Below, piece after piece: positions 8,067 through 17,977 of a stretch of DNA of 49,884 nucleotides; the stretch's first letter is position 1; every line of letters starts with the position of its first letter. Source of the stretch: Desulfocapsaceae bacterium. Lineage in GTDB: Bacteria > Desulfobacterota > Desulfobulbia > Desulfobulbales > Desulfocapsaceae. The position numbers and the translations under genes were made by a program. Location of the stretch: assembly GCA_028697885.1 (NCBI GenBank), contig JAQVER010000017.1:1-49884 (forward strand), read 5' to 3'. The notes under the pieces were generated by a model. It had not been told where the DNA came from. It worked only from the letters and a program-made list of their open reading frames with translations, and made no database searches.

Positions 8067-8897
8067 TTAAATTAAAATTCCCTCTGCTATATCTGGAACC
8101 TGTTCCCCGCCGAGGCAAAATCCTCCATCCATGCGCAGAACACTACCTGTCATGAAGTCGGCGTCGCGCACCAGAAAGAGGGTGGCGAGCGCTACTTCTT
8201 CAGCAGTTCCTGTGCGTTGTAACAAGGTATGCGTCAGTAATCCCTGTTTCTCCTTATCCTTCATTACAGACCATCCTCTGGTTTTCTCTCCGTGTCGATG
8301 ATCAATAAAGCCAAGCATCAATTCGTTTACCCGGATCTCCGGTGCGGCCTCTCTGGCCCAGGTCTCAGTAAAAGAGGAAATGGCCCGGTTGGCGGCGCTG
8401 TAGCCATCATTAAAGAGAAGGGCGGCAGGGCCACTTCTGCCGGTCAGGGCAGAGATGGACGAAATGTTGACAATAGCGCCGCTGCCGGACTCTTTCATCA
8501 GGGGCAGGCAATGATGGAATAACAACCATTTGGCCTTGAGCGTGGTGTCGATTTCCAGATCCCATTGCTCATGGTTATGAGCATGATCGTAGGAGCCGTG
8601 GACGATGGGCATTCCGCCTCGTTCGATATTGTTGACCAGGATATGGAGGGTGCCAAAACGCTCTTTGATTACAGCCACCATCTTCTGTATCTGGTCCTGT
8701 TCTCGCAAATCAATTGGCAGGATTAGTACTTCAATATCCAGGTTCTTGAATTCATGCTCCATTTCCTCGACAGATTCAGGCCAGTCAAAGGTCGGGAGGA
8801 TCAGGTTGACTCCTTCCTTTGCCAGTTTCCTGGCAATTTCCCTGCCGATTGCTCTTGATGCACCGGGGATCAGAGCAATTTTACCTTGTAGTTGCAT
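8067..8897 (-). CDS. Short-chain dehydrogenase/reductase (SDR) family protein, catalytic Lys replaced
   Basis: The 276-residue protein has the SDR Rossmann fold: a nucleotide-binding turn GASRAIG at 12-18, NN at 89-90 in the NNAG position, the serine segment VNISSIS around 143-149, and a C-terminal VLRMDGG. The active-site Tyr is Y166, but the YxxxK motif reads YSAAN, with Asn170 where the catalytic Lys is expected. The turn is also imperfect, with Pro at 11 replacing the usual Thr. It may be a pteridine-reductase-like or enoyl-reductase-like SDR with altered chemistry, or an inactive one. The substrate is unknown. AAGGAG lies upstream of the ATG. It is transcribed away from the M16 peptidase gene. 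Confidence 0.88.
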   Translation of the reverse strand: MQLQGKIALIPGASRAIGREIARKLAKEGVNLILPTFDWPESVEEMEHEFKNLDIEVLILPIDLREQDQIQKMVAVIKERFGTLHILVNNIERGGMPIVHGSYDHAHNHEQWDLEIDTTLKAKWLLFHHCLPLMKESGSGAIVNISSISALTGRSGPAALLFNDGYSAANRAISSFTETWAREAAPEIRVNELMLGFIDHRHGEKTRGWSVMKDKEKQGLLTHTLLQRTGTAEEVALATLFLVRDADFMTGSVLRMDGGFCLGGEQVPDIAEGILI

Positions 8898-9091
8898 GGC
8901 GTAGTCTCCTTGTTTATCTGGCTTTTCTCTATAGATGATGCAATGGTACGGGCTGTATCTGTTGTGTTGTAAGGGTTGTTTGAGAAGGATTTCTTTTCTT
9001 GCAATTCCGAGAGCAGGATATAGTGTTAAGTCTCATTTTTAAGCTGATCATAATATCTAACTTTCATGAATCTGTTCTGCAAGGTGTAATA

Positions 9092-11938
9092 ATGAAATGG
9101 ATTAATACGCTGTTGTTTTTAGGTCTTGTTTTGTTTTTTTCTTTCGAATCAGGATTTTCTGCAGAGTTTCATGAAAATGGCTCCCAGCATCAGCGCTGTC
9201 TGGACACGACTTGGCCTCATGAAAAGAGTGATCTTGTCCCGGATCCGGCTTTGATCTTTGGACGGCTGGATAATGGCTTTCGCTATATTCTGTTAAAAAA
9301 TAAAGAGCCGAAGGGGAGGGTTGGGGTCTATCTTGATATTCAGGCTGGATCGCTCTATGAGACAGCCGGGCAAAGGGGAATTGCCCATTTTCTTGAACAT
9401 ATGGTTTTCAATGGCTCAACTCATTTTCCGCCAGGTTCCCTGGTTGATTATTTTCAGTCCATAGGAATGAGTTTTGGCGGAGATACCAACGCCCATACCA
9501 GTTTTGATGAGACAGTGTATAATATCCTCTTGCCGGGGGCCAGTCGTGAAGAGATGAACAAGGGGCTGCTGGTTATGGCTGATTATGCGCGTGGCGCTTT
9601 GTTGTCAGAAACTGAGATCAATCGGGAACGTGGAGTTATCCTCTCGGAGAAACGGGCTCGTGATTCGGTCGAGTATCGAAGCCAGAAAGCCGGTATGGCC
9701 TTTAGTATGAGAGGAAGTCTAGTCCCCGAGCGTATGCCCATTGGTGTCCTGAAAACCCTCAGCAAGGCTGATCATGGAACGATGAAGGCCTTTTATGATG
9801 CTTGGTACCGGCCGGAAAAGATGATCCTGGTGATGGTCGGTGATTTTGATCCGCAGCTGGCCGAGTCTCTGGTCCGGGACCGTTTCAAGGGGCTTCGTGG
9901 TGAAGGGGGAGCGCCAGTTTGTCCGGATCTGGGGCAAGTGAATCATACGGGGACGGAATTTTTTTATCATCATGAACCGGAAATGGGCTTTACAGAGGTC
10001 ACTATTGAAACCGTGTGGAATGAACTGGAGGGGAATGATTCCCTTGCTTTGCAAAGGCGTGAGGTTTATGAAGCAGCAGCGGGCCTTATTGTCCAGCATC
10101 GGCTGGAACGGCTTCTGGAAGAGAAGGATACTCCTTTTACCGAGGGAGTGGCACATGCCGGTATGTTCCTCGGGCAGATCGGCTATGGCATGATCAGTGC
10201 CAAAACGGATCCGGGGAAATGGCAGTTGACTCTGGGTACGATTGAACAGGTATTGCGTCAGGCATTGAAGTATGGATTCACAGAGCAGGAACTTAAGCGG
10301 GTAAAAAAAGAGATGCTCTCGGAACTGGATTCCGCAGTGCTTACGGCAGCAACCCGCGACAGTCAGAAACTGGCTGCAGATCTTATTAGCAGGCTGAACG
10401 GGAATAAGGTCTTAATGTCGCCACAACAGGAGAAAGACGTTTTGTCCCCTGTGATTGCGGACATGAAGGCGGAGGAACTGCATGCAGCTTTTCAAAGAAT
10501 ATGGAACCACCAGGCGCGGTTGATTCAGGTTGTTGGCAATGTCGATCTCTCAGGGGCAGATCCCCGGTCGCAGATCAAGGGGAGTTATGAGTCTTTTTCT
10601 GTCCAGAAGGTGAATCCGCCACAGGCTACCACCGAGTTGGTCTTTCCCTATCTTCATCTTGCTGCTGACACAAGGCCTGCCCGTGAGCAGCTTCTGCCTG
10701 AGGTTCAGGCCGAGCGCATTGTTTTTGCCAACGGGGTAATTGTAAATCTGAAGCAGACGAAATTTCAGGAAAATGAAGTGCAGGTTGCGGCTCATTTCGG
10801 GAATGGCAGGCAGGGAGAACCTCGTCCTGGTCTTGCCCTGTTGGCGGAACGGGTGGTCAATGATTCCGGGACCGGGAAATTTACCAGATCGGATCTCGAA
10901 CGGATCCTTGCAGGCAGCACGGTTAAACTTGATTTCAAGGTTAACGAGGCCAGTTTTTCCTGGAAGGGGGCAGCAGTTAATAAGGATGTTGAACTTCTCT
11001 TTCAGCTCCTGCAGGCGCAGCTTGCTGATCCGGCTGTGCGGGAGGATGCGTACTCAAAAGCCATGCAGGGTTTTAAACAGATGTATGAACAGATGGCCAG
11101 TGATGTAAGCGGGGCTATGGAGCTGTCGGGAGAGTCGTTTTTGGCGGGAGGGAATAAATCCTTTGGTCTGCCCTCCTGGCAGGACTTTGCCGTGCTGACC
11201 CCCGATCAGATTCGTGCCTGGGTACAACCTGCCATGTTATCAGGTGGGCTGGAGGTCTCACTGGTTGGTGACTTTGATCTGCAGCGTGTGCGTAACCTGG
11301 CCAGAGAATATCTTGCGCCGCTGGCCAAACGGGAGCAGAGTGAGTCGGCAGCACCCCAAATTCATTTTCCGGCAGGAGAAACCTTGCGGCTTACTGCTCC
11401 ATCATCCATTGATAAGGCAATGCTGGTGGTAGCCTGGCCGACTGCTGATTTCTGGGACATAGAGCGCACTCGACGGCTGTATCTGCTGACGGAGGTCTTC
11501 TCTGACCGCTTGCGCAAGGTTATTCGTGAAAAACTGGGGGCGACCTATTCGCCGCAGGTCTTCAGTCAGCCCAGCAGAATCTATCCCGGCTATGGTGTTT
11601 TACGAGCCGAGTTAATAGTGGCTCCAGATCATATTGAGACGTTAAGTCGGGAAGTTGTGCTGGTAGCCAGTGACTTATGGAAATCCGGGGTGAGTGCTGA
11701 GGAACTGGAGCGGGCCAAGGCGCCTATGCTTACTTCGCTGAAAGACATGGTTCGAACCAACGGGTACTGGCTTAATTCTGTCCTTGCCCTGTCCTCGAGA
11801 TATCCGCAACAACTGCAGTGGCCGTCAACGATTCTTTCAGCATTTGAATCAGTGACCAGGGAGGAACTGTCATCTCTGGCCCGGGAGTATCTTGATCCAG
11901 CCCAGGCTGCTAAGGTTATGGTCGTTCCTGTAAAATAA
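9092..11938 (+). CDS. M16 family zinc metallopeptidase (two-domain, exported)
   Basis: The 948-residue product has a signal peptide (MKWINTLLFLGLVLFF to about FSA) and two M16 halves. The N-terminal half carries the inverted zinc motif HFLEH at 99-103 and the third ligand E179 in NRERG, 76 residues after H103, the classic spacing. The C-terminal half starts near residue 540, lacks the motif and is the usual inactive partner domain. Such enzymes degrade peptides in the periplasm or outside the cell. I chose ATG 9092 over the upstream TTG at 8999 because it has AAGGTG before it and begins a clean signal peptide. It converges with the usp gene, 26 bases apart. Confidence 0.93.
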   Translation: MKWINTLLFLGLVLFFSFESGFSAEFHENGSQHQRCLDTTWPHEKSDLVPDPALIFGRLDNGFRYILLKNKEPKGRVGVYLDIQAGSLYETAGQRGIAHFLEHMVFNGSTHFPPGSLVDYFQSIGMSFGGDTNAHTSFDETVYNILLPGASREEMNKGLLVMADYARGALLSETEINRERGVILSEKRARDSVEYRSQKAGMAFSMRGSLVPERMPIGVLKTLSKADHGTMKAFYDAWYRPEKMILVMVGDFDPQLAESLVRDRFKGLRGEGGAPVCPDLGQVNHTGTEFFYHHEPEMGFTEVTIETVWNELEGNDSLALQRREVYEAAAGLIVQHRLERLLEEKDTPFTEGVAHAGMFLGQIGYGMISAKTDPGKWQLTLGTIEQVLRQALKYGFTEQELKRVKKEMLSELDSAVLTAATRDSQKLAADLISRLNGNKVLMSPQQEKDVLSPVIADMKAEELHAAFQRIWNHQARLIQVVGNVDLSGADPRSQIKGSYESFSVQKVNPPQATTELVFPYLHLAADTRPAREQLLPEVQAERIVFANGVIVNLKQTKFQENEVQVAAHFGNGRQGEPRPGLALLAERVVNDSGTGKFTRSDLERILAGSTVKLDFKVNEASFSWKGAAVNKDVELLFQLLQAQLADPAVREDAYSKAMQGFKQMYEQMASDVSGAMELSGESFLAGGNKSFGLPSWQDFAVLTPDQIRAWVQPAMLSGGLEVSLVGDFDLQRVRNLAREYLAPLAKREQSESAAPQIHFPAGETLRLTAPSSIDKAMLVVAWPTADFWDIERTRRLYLLTEVFSDRLRKVIREKLGATYSPQVFSQPSRIYPGYGVLRAELIVAPDHIETLSREVVLVASDLWKSGVSAEELERAKAPMLTSLKDMVRTNGYWLNSVLALSSRYPQQLQWPSTILSAFESVTREELSSLAREYLDPAQAAKVMVVPVK

Positions 11939-11964
11939 GGAAGATGAGCTTGAGAACTCAGTTG

Positions 11965-12894
11965 CTATCCGACAATCCAAAGGGCGATGTCCTGGGCGTG
12001 CTTGATGGTGCGATCAGAGACACCGCCCAAAATTCCTTTGGCGATTTCGTCGCCGCGTCGTCCAATGACAATGGTACCGCATTGGTGTTTCTTTGCCTGG
12101 CGTATTATGCTATGTGCCGCTTCCAGGTCAGAGACCTCCGGTAGAATAACAATATTATTCTCGGGAATACCTGCCTCGATAAGAAGTTGCTTGGGCCCCT
12201 GAAAGATGTGGTCCTCGCCAGTCAGATGGGTGTCACACCATTCTTTATCCCAGATATGATAAAAAGATTCAGGATTTGCTTTAATCTTCTTTCCCAGAAA
12301 GTGGAGGCAGTGGAAGAGATAAATAGTGATATCTTTCTGTCGTTCCATGATATGGGATAGATGGTCAATGGCCAAGAGGGAAGGGAGGGAGCCGTCTACC
12401 GGTGCCAGAAAATTTCTATTTTTAACTTCACCATCGATGATCCAGAGAGGAATCTCGTGACATTTTTTGAGGAGGGTGGCTGAGACTGATCCCAGCAGCA
12501 TTTCGCTGAGAGTGTTTAATCCCCTGCGTCCAATCAGAATGCTGTCCATGAGAAGATCTTCGGCATGATACTGGATGGCAGCTCCAATATCATGTCCTGA
12601 TATCTCCACCGAGGAGTGAATTCGTTCTGCTGGGATTTGTAGGCGGATGAGTTTGTCTGTTGCAGACTGCAGATAGTATTGCGCTGTTTCTTTCTTCTTC
12701 TCAACTCCAAGGGAAACCGGAAACAGGGAGTTACTGCTGTCGGTCGCGATGGGATGCAGGCTTTCTCCCGCACTGATACAGGTCGTGAGATTAAAATGAA
12801 TGTCTGGATTGTCGGCAAAAAGAAGGGCGACGTATTCTAATGATTGAGTGGAATACATGGATCCGTCAACAGCAATCAGTATTTGTTTTTCCAT
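11965..12894 (-). CDS. Tandem universal stress protein (UspA family)
   Basis: The 309-residue cytoplasmic protein has two UspA folds, about residues 1-150 and 160-309. Each begins with a Val-Asp-Gly strand (IAVDGS; LAPVDGS). Each has an ATP-loop GRRG followed by a Gly-Ser/Val segment (GRRGLNTLSEMLLGSVS; GRRGDEIAKGILGGVS), which suggests ATP binding. Proteins of this kind support survival under starvation and stress without a defined reaction. The gene is monocistronic and converges with the M16 peptidase gene. No clear Shine-Dalgarno sequence precedes the ATG. Confidence 0.92.
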   Translation of the reverse strand: MEKQILIAVDGSMYSTQSLEYVALLFADNPDIHFNLTTCISAGESLHPIATDSSNSLFPVSLGVEKKKETAQYYLQSATDKLIRLQIPAERIHSSVEISGHDIGAAIQYHAEDLLMDSILIGRRGLNTLSEMLLGSVSATLLKKCHEIPLWIIDGEVKNRNFLAPVDGSLPSLLAIDHLSHIMERQKDITIYLFHCLHFLGKKIKANPESFYHIWDKEWCDTHLTGEDHIFQGPKQLLIEAGIPENNIVILPEVSDLEAAHSIIRQAKKHQCGTIVIGRRGDEIAKGILGGVSDRTIKHAQDIALWIVG

Positions 12895-12982
12895 GGTCGG
12901 TCGCGATGGGATGATTTTTTATGTATATGTATTTTTTTTATTGTATGACCAGCTTCTGGTGAAAGTCAATTAAAAAGAAGGA

Positions 12983-13013
12983 TTGACAAAAGGAGTGATG
13001 AGAGTGGTATACT
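12983..13013 (+). promoter_or_regulatory. Possible promoter for the PilZ gene
   Basis: TTGACA at 12983-12988 and TATACT at 13008-13013 are near-consensus elements but 19 bases apart, longer than ideal. They lie about 120 bases before the PilZ start codon. Confidence 0.45.
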
Positions 13014-13130
13014 ATTTTTTGCCTACCTGGAAGTGATCAGAAAAAAGCGTTTTTCGAGTGACATTGACACTGAACCATTCTTACTTTTATTGAGTTGTTG
13101 TTGTTGGTAATGATGAGGCGTAAGGAAAAT

Positions 13131-13481
13131 ATGGAGAAAAAAAATGAAAGAAGGATGTGTACCCGTACACCTTTTTTCACCGATGTGACATTAAAGCTGG
13201 AAGGTGCTGATGACGCTATGCCGGCTGAACTTGTAAATATCAGTATCAGCGGCATGTTTGTCCAGATTGATCAGCGTATTCCTGTGGGGTCATCCTGCAC
13301 GATAGAGATAATCGTCACAGGTCATCACAGTCGTTTGCTTCTTGATGATATCCGGGGTGAGGTTGTCCGGGAAGATGAAAACGGGCTTGCCATCCACTTT
13401 ACCTCCCGAATGGAATGGTTTGTTCTTTTTAATATCTATACACATTATTGTCGGCAGGCAGTGGAAGAAGGCCGAAAGTGA
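13131..13481 (+). CDS. PilZ domain protein (probable cyclic-di-GMP receptor)
   Basis: The 116-residue single-domain protein carries both PilZ ligand motifs: RxxxR as R8-MCT-R12 and NxSxxG as N36-ISIS-G41. PilZ domains bind cyclic-di-GMP and alter motility, secretion or polysaccharide synthesis through a partner. I chose ATG 13131 because AAGGA lies five bases before it and the N-terminus then starts just ahead of the RxxxR motif. Upstream in-frame ATGs have no site. No partner gene is adjacent, so the output is unknown. Confidence 0.85.
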   Translation: MEKKNERRMCTRTPFFTDVTLKLEGADDAMPAELVNISISGMFVQIDQRIPVGSSCTIEIIVTGHHSRLLLDDIRGEVVREDENGLAIHFTSRMEWFVLFNIYTHYCRQAVEEGRK

Positions 13482-13772
13482 TTTCTCAGAAATGCAGCTT
13501 GAACAAGGGATGTCGGATTTATTTTACCCTAGTATGAGTCATTATATGGAGAAGACGATTTCTTTCATCTTGTCGCTGTCAGCCTATCTGTTCGCTGGCT
13601 AATGCGTAAACCTTCAGTTGATTAACCTTCACGTCTTACTGTCTCTGTGGCTGTCCTGTCTTCCTGGGTGGAGTCAGATCTGCTGAATCGCATGACCTTG
13701 CCCGCTTGCACAAAAAAATCCCCGTTACCTTTTCTCATCTCCGCTGTTTTCTATGTGGCTATCACAGACCAC

Positions 13773-15498
13773 TTAGAAAGTATGGCAGGTGCTGCAGGGA
13801 TAATGTTCCTCTGTGACATGTACTGTGTGAATTCTCTGGGTTGTGGCTGATTTACTGCCATGGCAGTCATTGCACAGGTCGCTTTTTGCCTTTTTCAGTG
13901 GGGCGCCAATACCATGGCAGGCATCGCAGGCATAGCCCTCGCTACGGACATGCTGGTCGTGCATGGCAACCCGAGTGGCGCTCTCGTAATCATGACAGAG
14001 AGTACAGAGGTTCAAACTGCTGTTGCGGAAATCATGGTAACCAAGCTCGGCAAACGGCATCCTGGTGCTGGTGGAGAGACCGGTGCTGCCGGCTATGACA
14101 GTCATCGCAGGCGAGAGCTTTTTCAGCAGGTTCGATGCCGTGATTGAGCAACTGGTAAGTATCGGTGGTGATCCATTCAACCGCTTCGCTGGTTGGATAG
14201 CCCATGTTCACCAGACCTGATTCTATGGCCTCGGTGACGTTGCCTGTCCCTCCAAGGTAGATAAGGGTGTCGAGTGCGACCAGCCTGTTATCCCCGACAG
14301 TCTTTGGCTGAATAGCTGTCTTGTACTTGAACGGATAGATCTTTGCAGTCGTATTGTTGAGATCGAAATCTCCAAGAGGTCTGGAGGTTGGATAGGTAGT
14401 TAGCGCTGTATCAAAGGTACGGGATGCATCATCCCCAAGGAGGTAGTTGTCGCTCTGCCGGTTCCACCATTTGTATTTAGGTATCAGGTCTTGAGCTTTT
14501 ACGAGAAGTGGAGGTCCGGGGCAGGGATTGGTTGTGTCACAGGTAGTGGCTTCGGTGCCGTCCTCATGCGTACGCCAGTCTCGTTGTGTTTCGGTTGCCA
14601 CCTTGGCATAGGTTGCGATGTGGCAGACCTGGCAGGCAATCTTGCCCCGGGCGGCATGCCTGTCAATGGTGGAGTCGGTATGACCGGTGGTTGCCATGGT
14701 GGTATGGCAGGTCGTGCAGGATATCTCTGATCCGCGCACGATATCATCAGTGGCTCTCAGATCAGAACCCTTCCCGAGGGTCTTATGATTCTTAAATTGA
14801 TGGCAGGCCTGACAGGTGAAATTGGTACCGCTTGTATTCATATGGACATCAAAATTGGGATCCGCGTTCGTACTGGTGGCCATGGACAAGTCTCCCCGTT
14901 TAACCCCATCACCGCCGCCAGCTGTGGCATGGCATTTCAGACAGGTGAGCCGGGTGGTCTTATGGACATTTTGCACCATACTGTCTGTCGGATCAACAAC
15001 ACCCATAGAGCCGTCAGGGAGTCTGGTTCGTACCTTCGCATACTCCTCACTGTGGCATGCCAGACAATCGATATTTTCCAGACCGGCTCCGGCATCATCG
15101 GGTTTCAGACCGCGTCCGGCATGGCATTTGCCGCATAGCTGCCAGTCACCGGTTATGTTGATACAATAGCTGTTCACCGCGTTGGTGAGTTTTCCTTGCT
15201 TGATACCGATCCCGTTGACCATGTCCGGCGCATCTCCCAGCCACTGATAATGGGTGGAGCCGGACATGTTTTGAGCTTCCTTGGCGTGGCAGCTTAAACA
15301 GTTGCCGGGATAATCCTGATAAAGCAGACTCGCATGGGCAACAGTGGCTGACTGGTGGCCCGACAGTAGGAAACATGAGATTATCGGGGTGATATTTTGC
15401 TCTGCTGCTGTGGCCTGGCTTGGCAATGTCATCAGAAGAAAGAAAAAAGAAAAAAACAAATATATAAAACGGGGTTTAATCGCTCGCCCTCCAATCAT
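13773..15498 (-). pseudogene. Twelve-heme cytochrome of the octaheme tetrathionate reductase (Otr) family, +1 frameshift
   Basis: The main frame (15498 to 14032) gives a signal peptide and eight CxxCH sites: CLSCH, CGKCH, CLACH, CLKCH, CQACH, CTTCH, CQVCH and CDDCH. It then runs into unrelated sequence and stops. A second frame covering 14093 to 13773 continues with four more sites: CTLCH, CDACH, CNDCH and CSTCH. Skipping base 14094, just after CDDCH, joins them into about 574 residues with twelve hemes. Segments such as AGGGDGVKRGDL, NFTCQACH and IACQVCHIATYAK are typical of the tetrathionate-reductase family, but the tail adds hemes beyond the usual eight. The start has CAGGAG before it. 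It may be a true pseudogene, a sequencing error or a programmed shift. Such proteins reduce tetrathionate, nitrite or hydroxylamine; the substrate here is not known. Confidence 0.85.
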
Positions 15499-15671
15499 GA
15501 TTGTTACTCCTGCAGATGAAGAATTAAATCTGATCTAGATTGAAAAATGCCCCCTCTGTTTATTTAAATAACTCGTCTTCCCCTCATGATTATTCTTCTT
15601 GTATATGAGATTTGAACCTGCTTTTTTTAACTGAATTCCTATGAGTGAGTTGGTATTAACATACTAACATC

Positions 15672-16322
15672 TTACCGGATAATAATATTGTGCAGCTCAT
15701 TGATATCATTTTCCTGAACAGGAAAATGTGTCTTTAAGGTATCTCCAATCTGGACAATGGCATTGCAGATGGCCTCGCATTGACGTTTTTCCTTAATCCC
15801 TTGGGTGATTAGATCAATAATGGACTGCCATTGTTCCGGATCAATGCGAGCATTGATCCCAGCATCGGCCAACACCCAGACTTTGCGTTCCAGAATGGAA
15901 ATGAAGATCAGGATTCCATTTGCATCCTTTGTCTTGTAGAGTTTTTCCGTAAAAAAACTGGTGATTGCCGCCTCCTCTATCTCGGATTCGACCTGTTTCC
16001 GAGACAGGAATAACCGTTTCAACCAGGAAAACCGGTAGATCAATCCATAAAAGATACCGTACAGTGTTATAAAGAGGGCGATAAAAATCCATACATTCTG
16101 GGAGCCAAGCCAGAAAAGGCCGCTGACGACTGGCATGAGTAACAATGAAAGGGGAAAGGCCAGTACTGTTGCCCCGATAATTATGGCTGTGGGATATGAG
16201 TGACTGGCCGAGACCACCATGGGAACGATCTCACCCGAGGTCTGCTGTTCCATCTGCTGGACAAGGGTTGAGATCGTGTCCTGTTCTGCCTCTGTAAGAA
16301 ACTGTTGAGCTAAAGTCTGCAT
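15672..16322 (-). CDS. TPM domain membrane protein
   Basis: The 216-residue protein starts with a TPM-type N-terminal segment (SGEIVPMVVSASHSYP). Two membrane helices follow near 47-70 and 77-97, then a cytoplasmic or periplasmic TPM half containing ILIFISILERKVWVLADAGI. It lies three bases after the larger TPM gene, with AGGAGG inside that gene's end, so the two are translated together. The function of such pairs is unknown; with LemA they form a recurrent three-gene set. Confidence 0.82.
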   Translation of the reverse strand: MQTLAQQFLTEAEQDTISTLVQQMEQQTSGEIVPMVVSASHSYPTAIIIGATVLAFPLSLLLMPVVSGLFWLGSQNVWIFIALFITLYGIFYGLIYRFSWLKRLFLSRKQVESEIEEAAITSFFTEKLYKTKDANGILIFISILERKVWVLADAGINARIDPEQWQSIIDLITQGIKEKRQCEAICNAIVQIGDTLKTHFPVQENDINELHNIIIR

Positions 16323-16325
16323 TTT

Positions 16326-17207
16326 TTACCAGCCTCCTGAGGCACCACCGCCACCAAAACTGCCACCGCCGCCGCTGAAGCCGCTAAATCCTCCTGAGGA
16401 ACCGCTGCTAAAACCACCACTTCCACCCCAGTATCCATGCGAGCTGCCTCCTGTTGCATTGGCCATTCGGGCCGCGATGAGGCCACCAATAAAACCGAGT
16501 ACAGCCAGGGCCAATATCCACAGGCTGCCAAGACCGAGTGCCAGAGCGCCGAAAACGGGAGTGAGAACTGCCCCGACTCCCGCCGCCAGCCATGGGGTGC
16601 GGGCTAGTATCCTGCCCAGAATCGAGAAAATAACCAGAAAAAAGATGAGCATGGCACCGGGATCACCGCCGCGATTTTGGCGCCGGGTGCTGTCGGTGGC
16701 CACAAACTCACCTTTAACTGCGTCCATCATGGCGGAAATACCATCAATTACCCCCTGGTCAAAGTTTCCCTCCTTGAATCTGGGGGTGATGATGTCCCGA
16801 ATAATACGGCCGGAGACCAGATCAGTTAACTTTTCCTCAAGGCCATAACCGACTTCTATACGTAATTTACGATCATTCTTGGCGATAAGGAGCAGAGCTC
16901 CGTTGTCCAGCTTTTTTTGTCCGAGTTTCCATGCCTCCACCGCACGTAGAGAAAAATCTTCTAGAGACGCGCCGTCCAAAGAAGGAACAGTGAGCAGAAC
17001 AATCTGGGTTGATTCCGCGGTCTCAAAATTCTTCAGCACATCCTCAAGCTGCCGGGCCGTGGCCGGGGAAAGAATTCCGGCATAATCATTGACGCGGCCT
17101 TTGAGCGCCGGGACCTCAAGGGCCTGGATGGGTCGGGAGCCAAGAAAAACCAGAGTCAGGGTGAGAAACAGCCCTGCCAGTTTTTTTATGAGCAAAGTAT
17201 TGTGCAT
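16326..17207 (-). CDS. TPM domain protein, YgcG type
   Basis: The 293-residue protein has an N-terminal signal segment, then a TPM domain at about 30-175 (VNDYAGILSPATARQLEDVL and LRIEVGYGLEEKLTD). Membrane helices follow near 190-205 and 215-255. A tail of Gly, Ser and Phe repeats runs over the last 40 residues. This layout is that of YgcG. The Gly-rich tail is common in the family and may be exposed. It lies six bases after lemA and three before the second TPM gene, so all three form one operon. The biochemical role is unknown; phosphatase and membrane-stress roles have been suggested for family members. Confidence 0.88.
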   Translation of the reverse strand: MHNTLLIKKLAGLFLTLTLVFLGSRPIQALEVPALKGRVNDYAGILSPATARQLEDVLKNFETAESTQIVLLTVPSLDGASLEDFSLRAVEAWKLGQKKLDNGALLLIAKNDRKLRIEVGYGLEEKLTDLVSGRIIRDIITPRFKEGNFDQGVIDGISAMMDAVKGEFVATDSTRRQNRGGDPGAMLIFFLVIFSILGRILARTPWLAAGVGAVLTPVFGALALGLGSLWILALAVLGFIGGLIAARMANATGGSSHGYWGGSGGFSSGSSGGFSGFSGGGGSFGGGGASGGW

Positions 17208-17213
17208 GAGAAA

Positions 17214-17798
17214 CTAAAACGTAACCTTAGGTACAACTTTGGCTGCTTCGTCTGCCTTGAAGTATTCCTTTTTCGCAAGATGCAGTAGGAATTTATTGGT
17301 CAGGCTCTCCGGGAATCTTCTGATGGAGCCGTTAAACATCTCCACAGCCTCATTGTAACGCTGGCGGGCCACGTTGATCCGGTTTTCCGTGCCTTCAAGT
17401 TGGTTTTGGAGATCAAGGAAATTCTGATTGGCCTTGAGATCAGGGTATCGTTCTACGACAAGCATCAGGCGGGATAGAGCAGAGGAGAGTTCACCCTGGG
17501 CGGCCTGCAGTTGCTGCATGGCTGCGGGATTGCTGAGGTCCGCAGGTGAGAGCTGAACCGATGTCGCTTTGGCTCTGGCATCAATGACCTTTTGCAGGGT
17601 TTCCTGCTCATGCTGGGCATAGCCCTTGACTGTAGCTACCAGGTTGGGAATCAGGTCTGCGCGTCGCTGCAGGGTGGACTCAATGTCGGCCCAGGCTTTG
17701 AAGACGGTTTCTTCCTTGAGTTGCAGGGAGTTGTAGCCACAACTGGAGAGGGCAAAGGTAATAAAGATCAGGACTCCGAAGTGAATGAATCGTTTCAT
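17214..17798 (-). CDS. lemA: LemA family lipoprotein
   Basis: The 194-residue protein starts at ATG 17798 behind AAGGGGG; the longer frame upstream has no site. It has a lipobox ending ALSSC with the lipidated Cys at 20. The LemA core follows, with W-x-x-I-E-x-x-L-Q-R-R-x-D-L-I-P-N-L-V matched around 29-47, and long helices to about residue 165. LemA proteins are helical and membrane-anchored with an unknown role, often next to TPM or HtpX genes. Here lemA is first in a lemA-TPM-TPM operon, divergent from the cobalamin riboswitch unit. Confidence 0.92.
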   Translation of the reverse strand: MKRFIHFGVLIFITFALSSCGYNSLQLKEETVFKAWADIESTLQRRADLIPNLVATVKGYAQHEQETLQKVIDARAKATSVQLSPADLSNPAAMQQLQAAQGELSSALSRLMLVVERYPDLKANQNFLDLQNQLEGTENRINVARQRYNEAVEMFNGSIRRFPESLTNKFLLHLAKKEYFKADEAAKVVPKVTF

Positions 17799-17936
17799 GA
17801 TAACCCCCTTGAGAAAGTGAGAAAAAAGAAGAGGCACCTTAGAAGGCGTCAGTCTCCAGCAAGTCTAATATATAGGAAGGCTACCACAGACAACCTTCAT
17901 TTTTCAACTTTTAACTTGCAGTTTTTTGGGTCTATC

Positions 17937-17965
17937 TTGACAAAAAAGATAATTGTAAGTATTGA
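17937..17965 (+). promoter_or_regulatory. Promoter for the cobalamin-riboswitch operon
   Basis: A perfect TTGACA (17937-17942), a 17-base spacer and TATTGA (17960-17965) put the start of transcription near 17972, immediately before the first stem of the riboswitch. Confidence 0.75.
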
Positions 17966-17977
17966 GTAGCATCATAA

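Noticed and set aside
8999..9091. Longer N-terminus for the M16 peptidase from a TTG
   Set aside because: ATG 9092 has a ribosome-binding site and begins a normal signal peptide; the extension would bury it.
14032..14090. The end of the long cytochrome frame as the true C-terminus
   Set aside because: After CDDCH the residues are not cytochrome-like, while the other frame continues with four CxxCH motifs.
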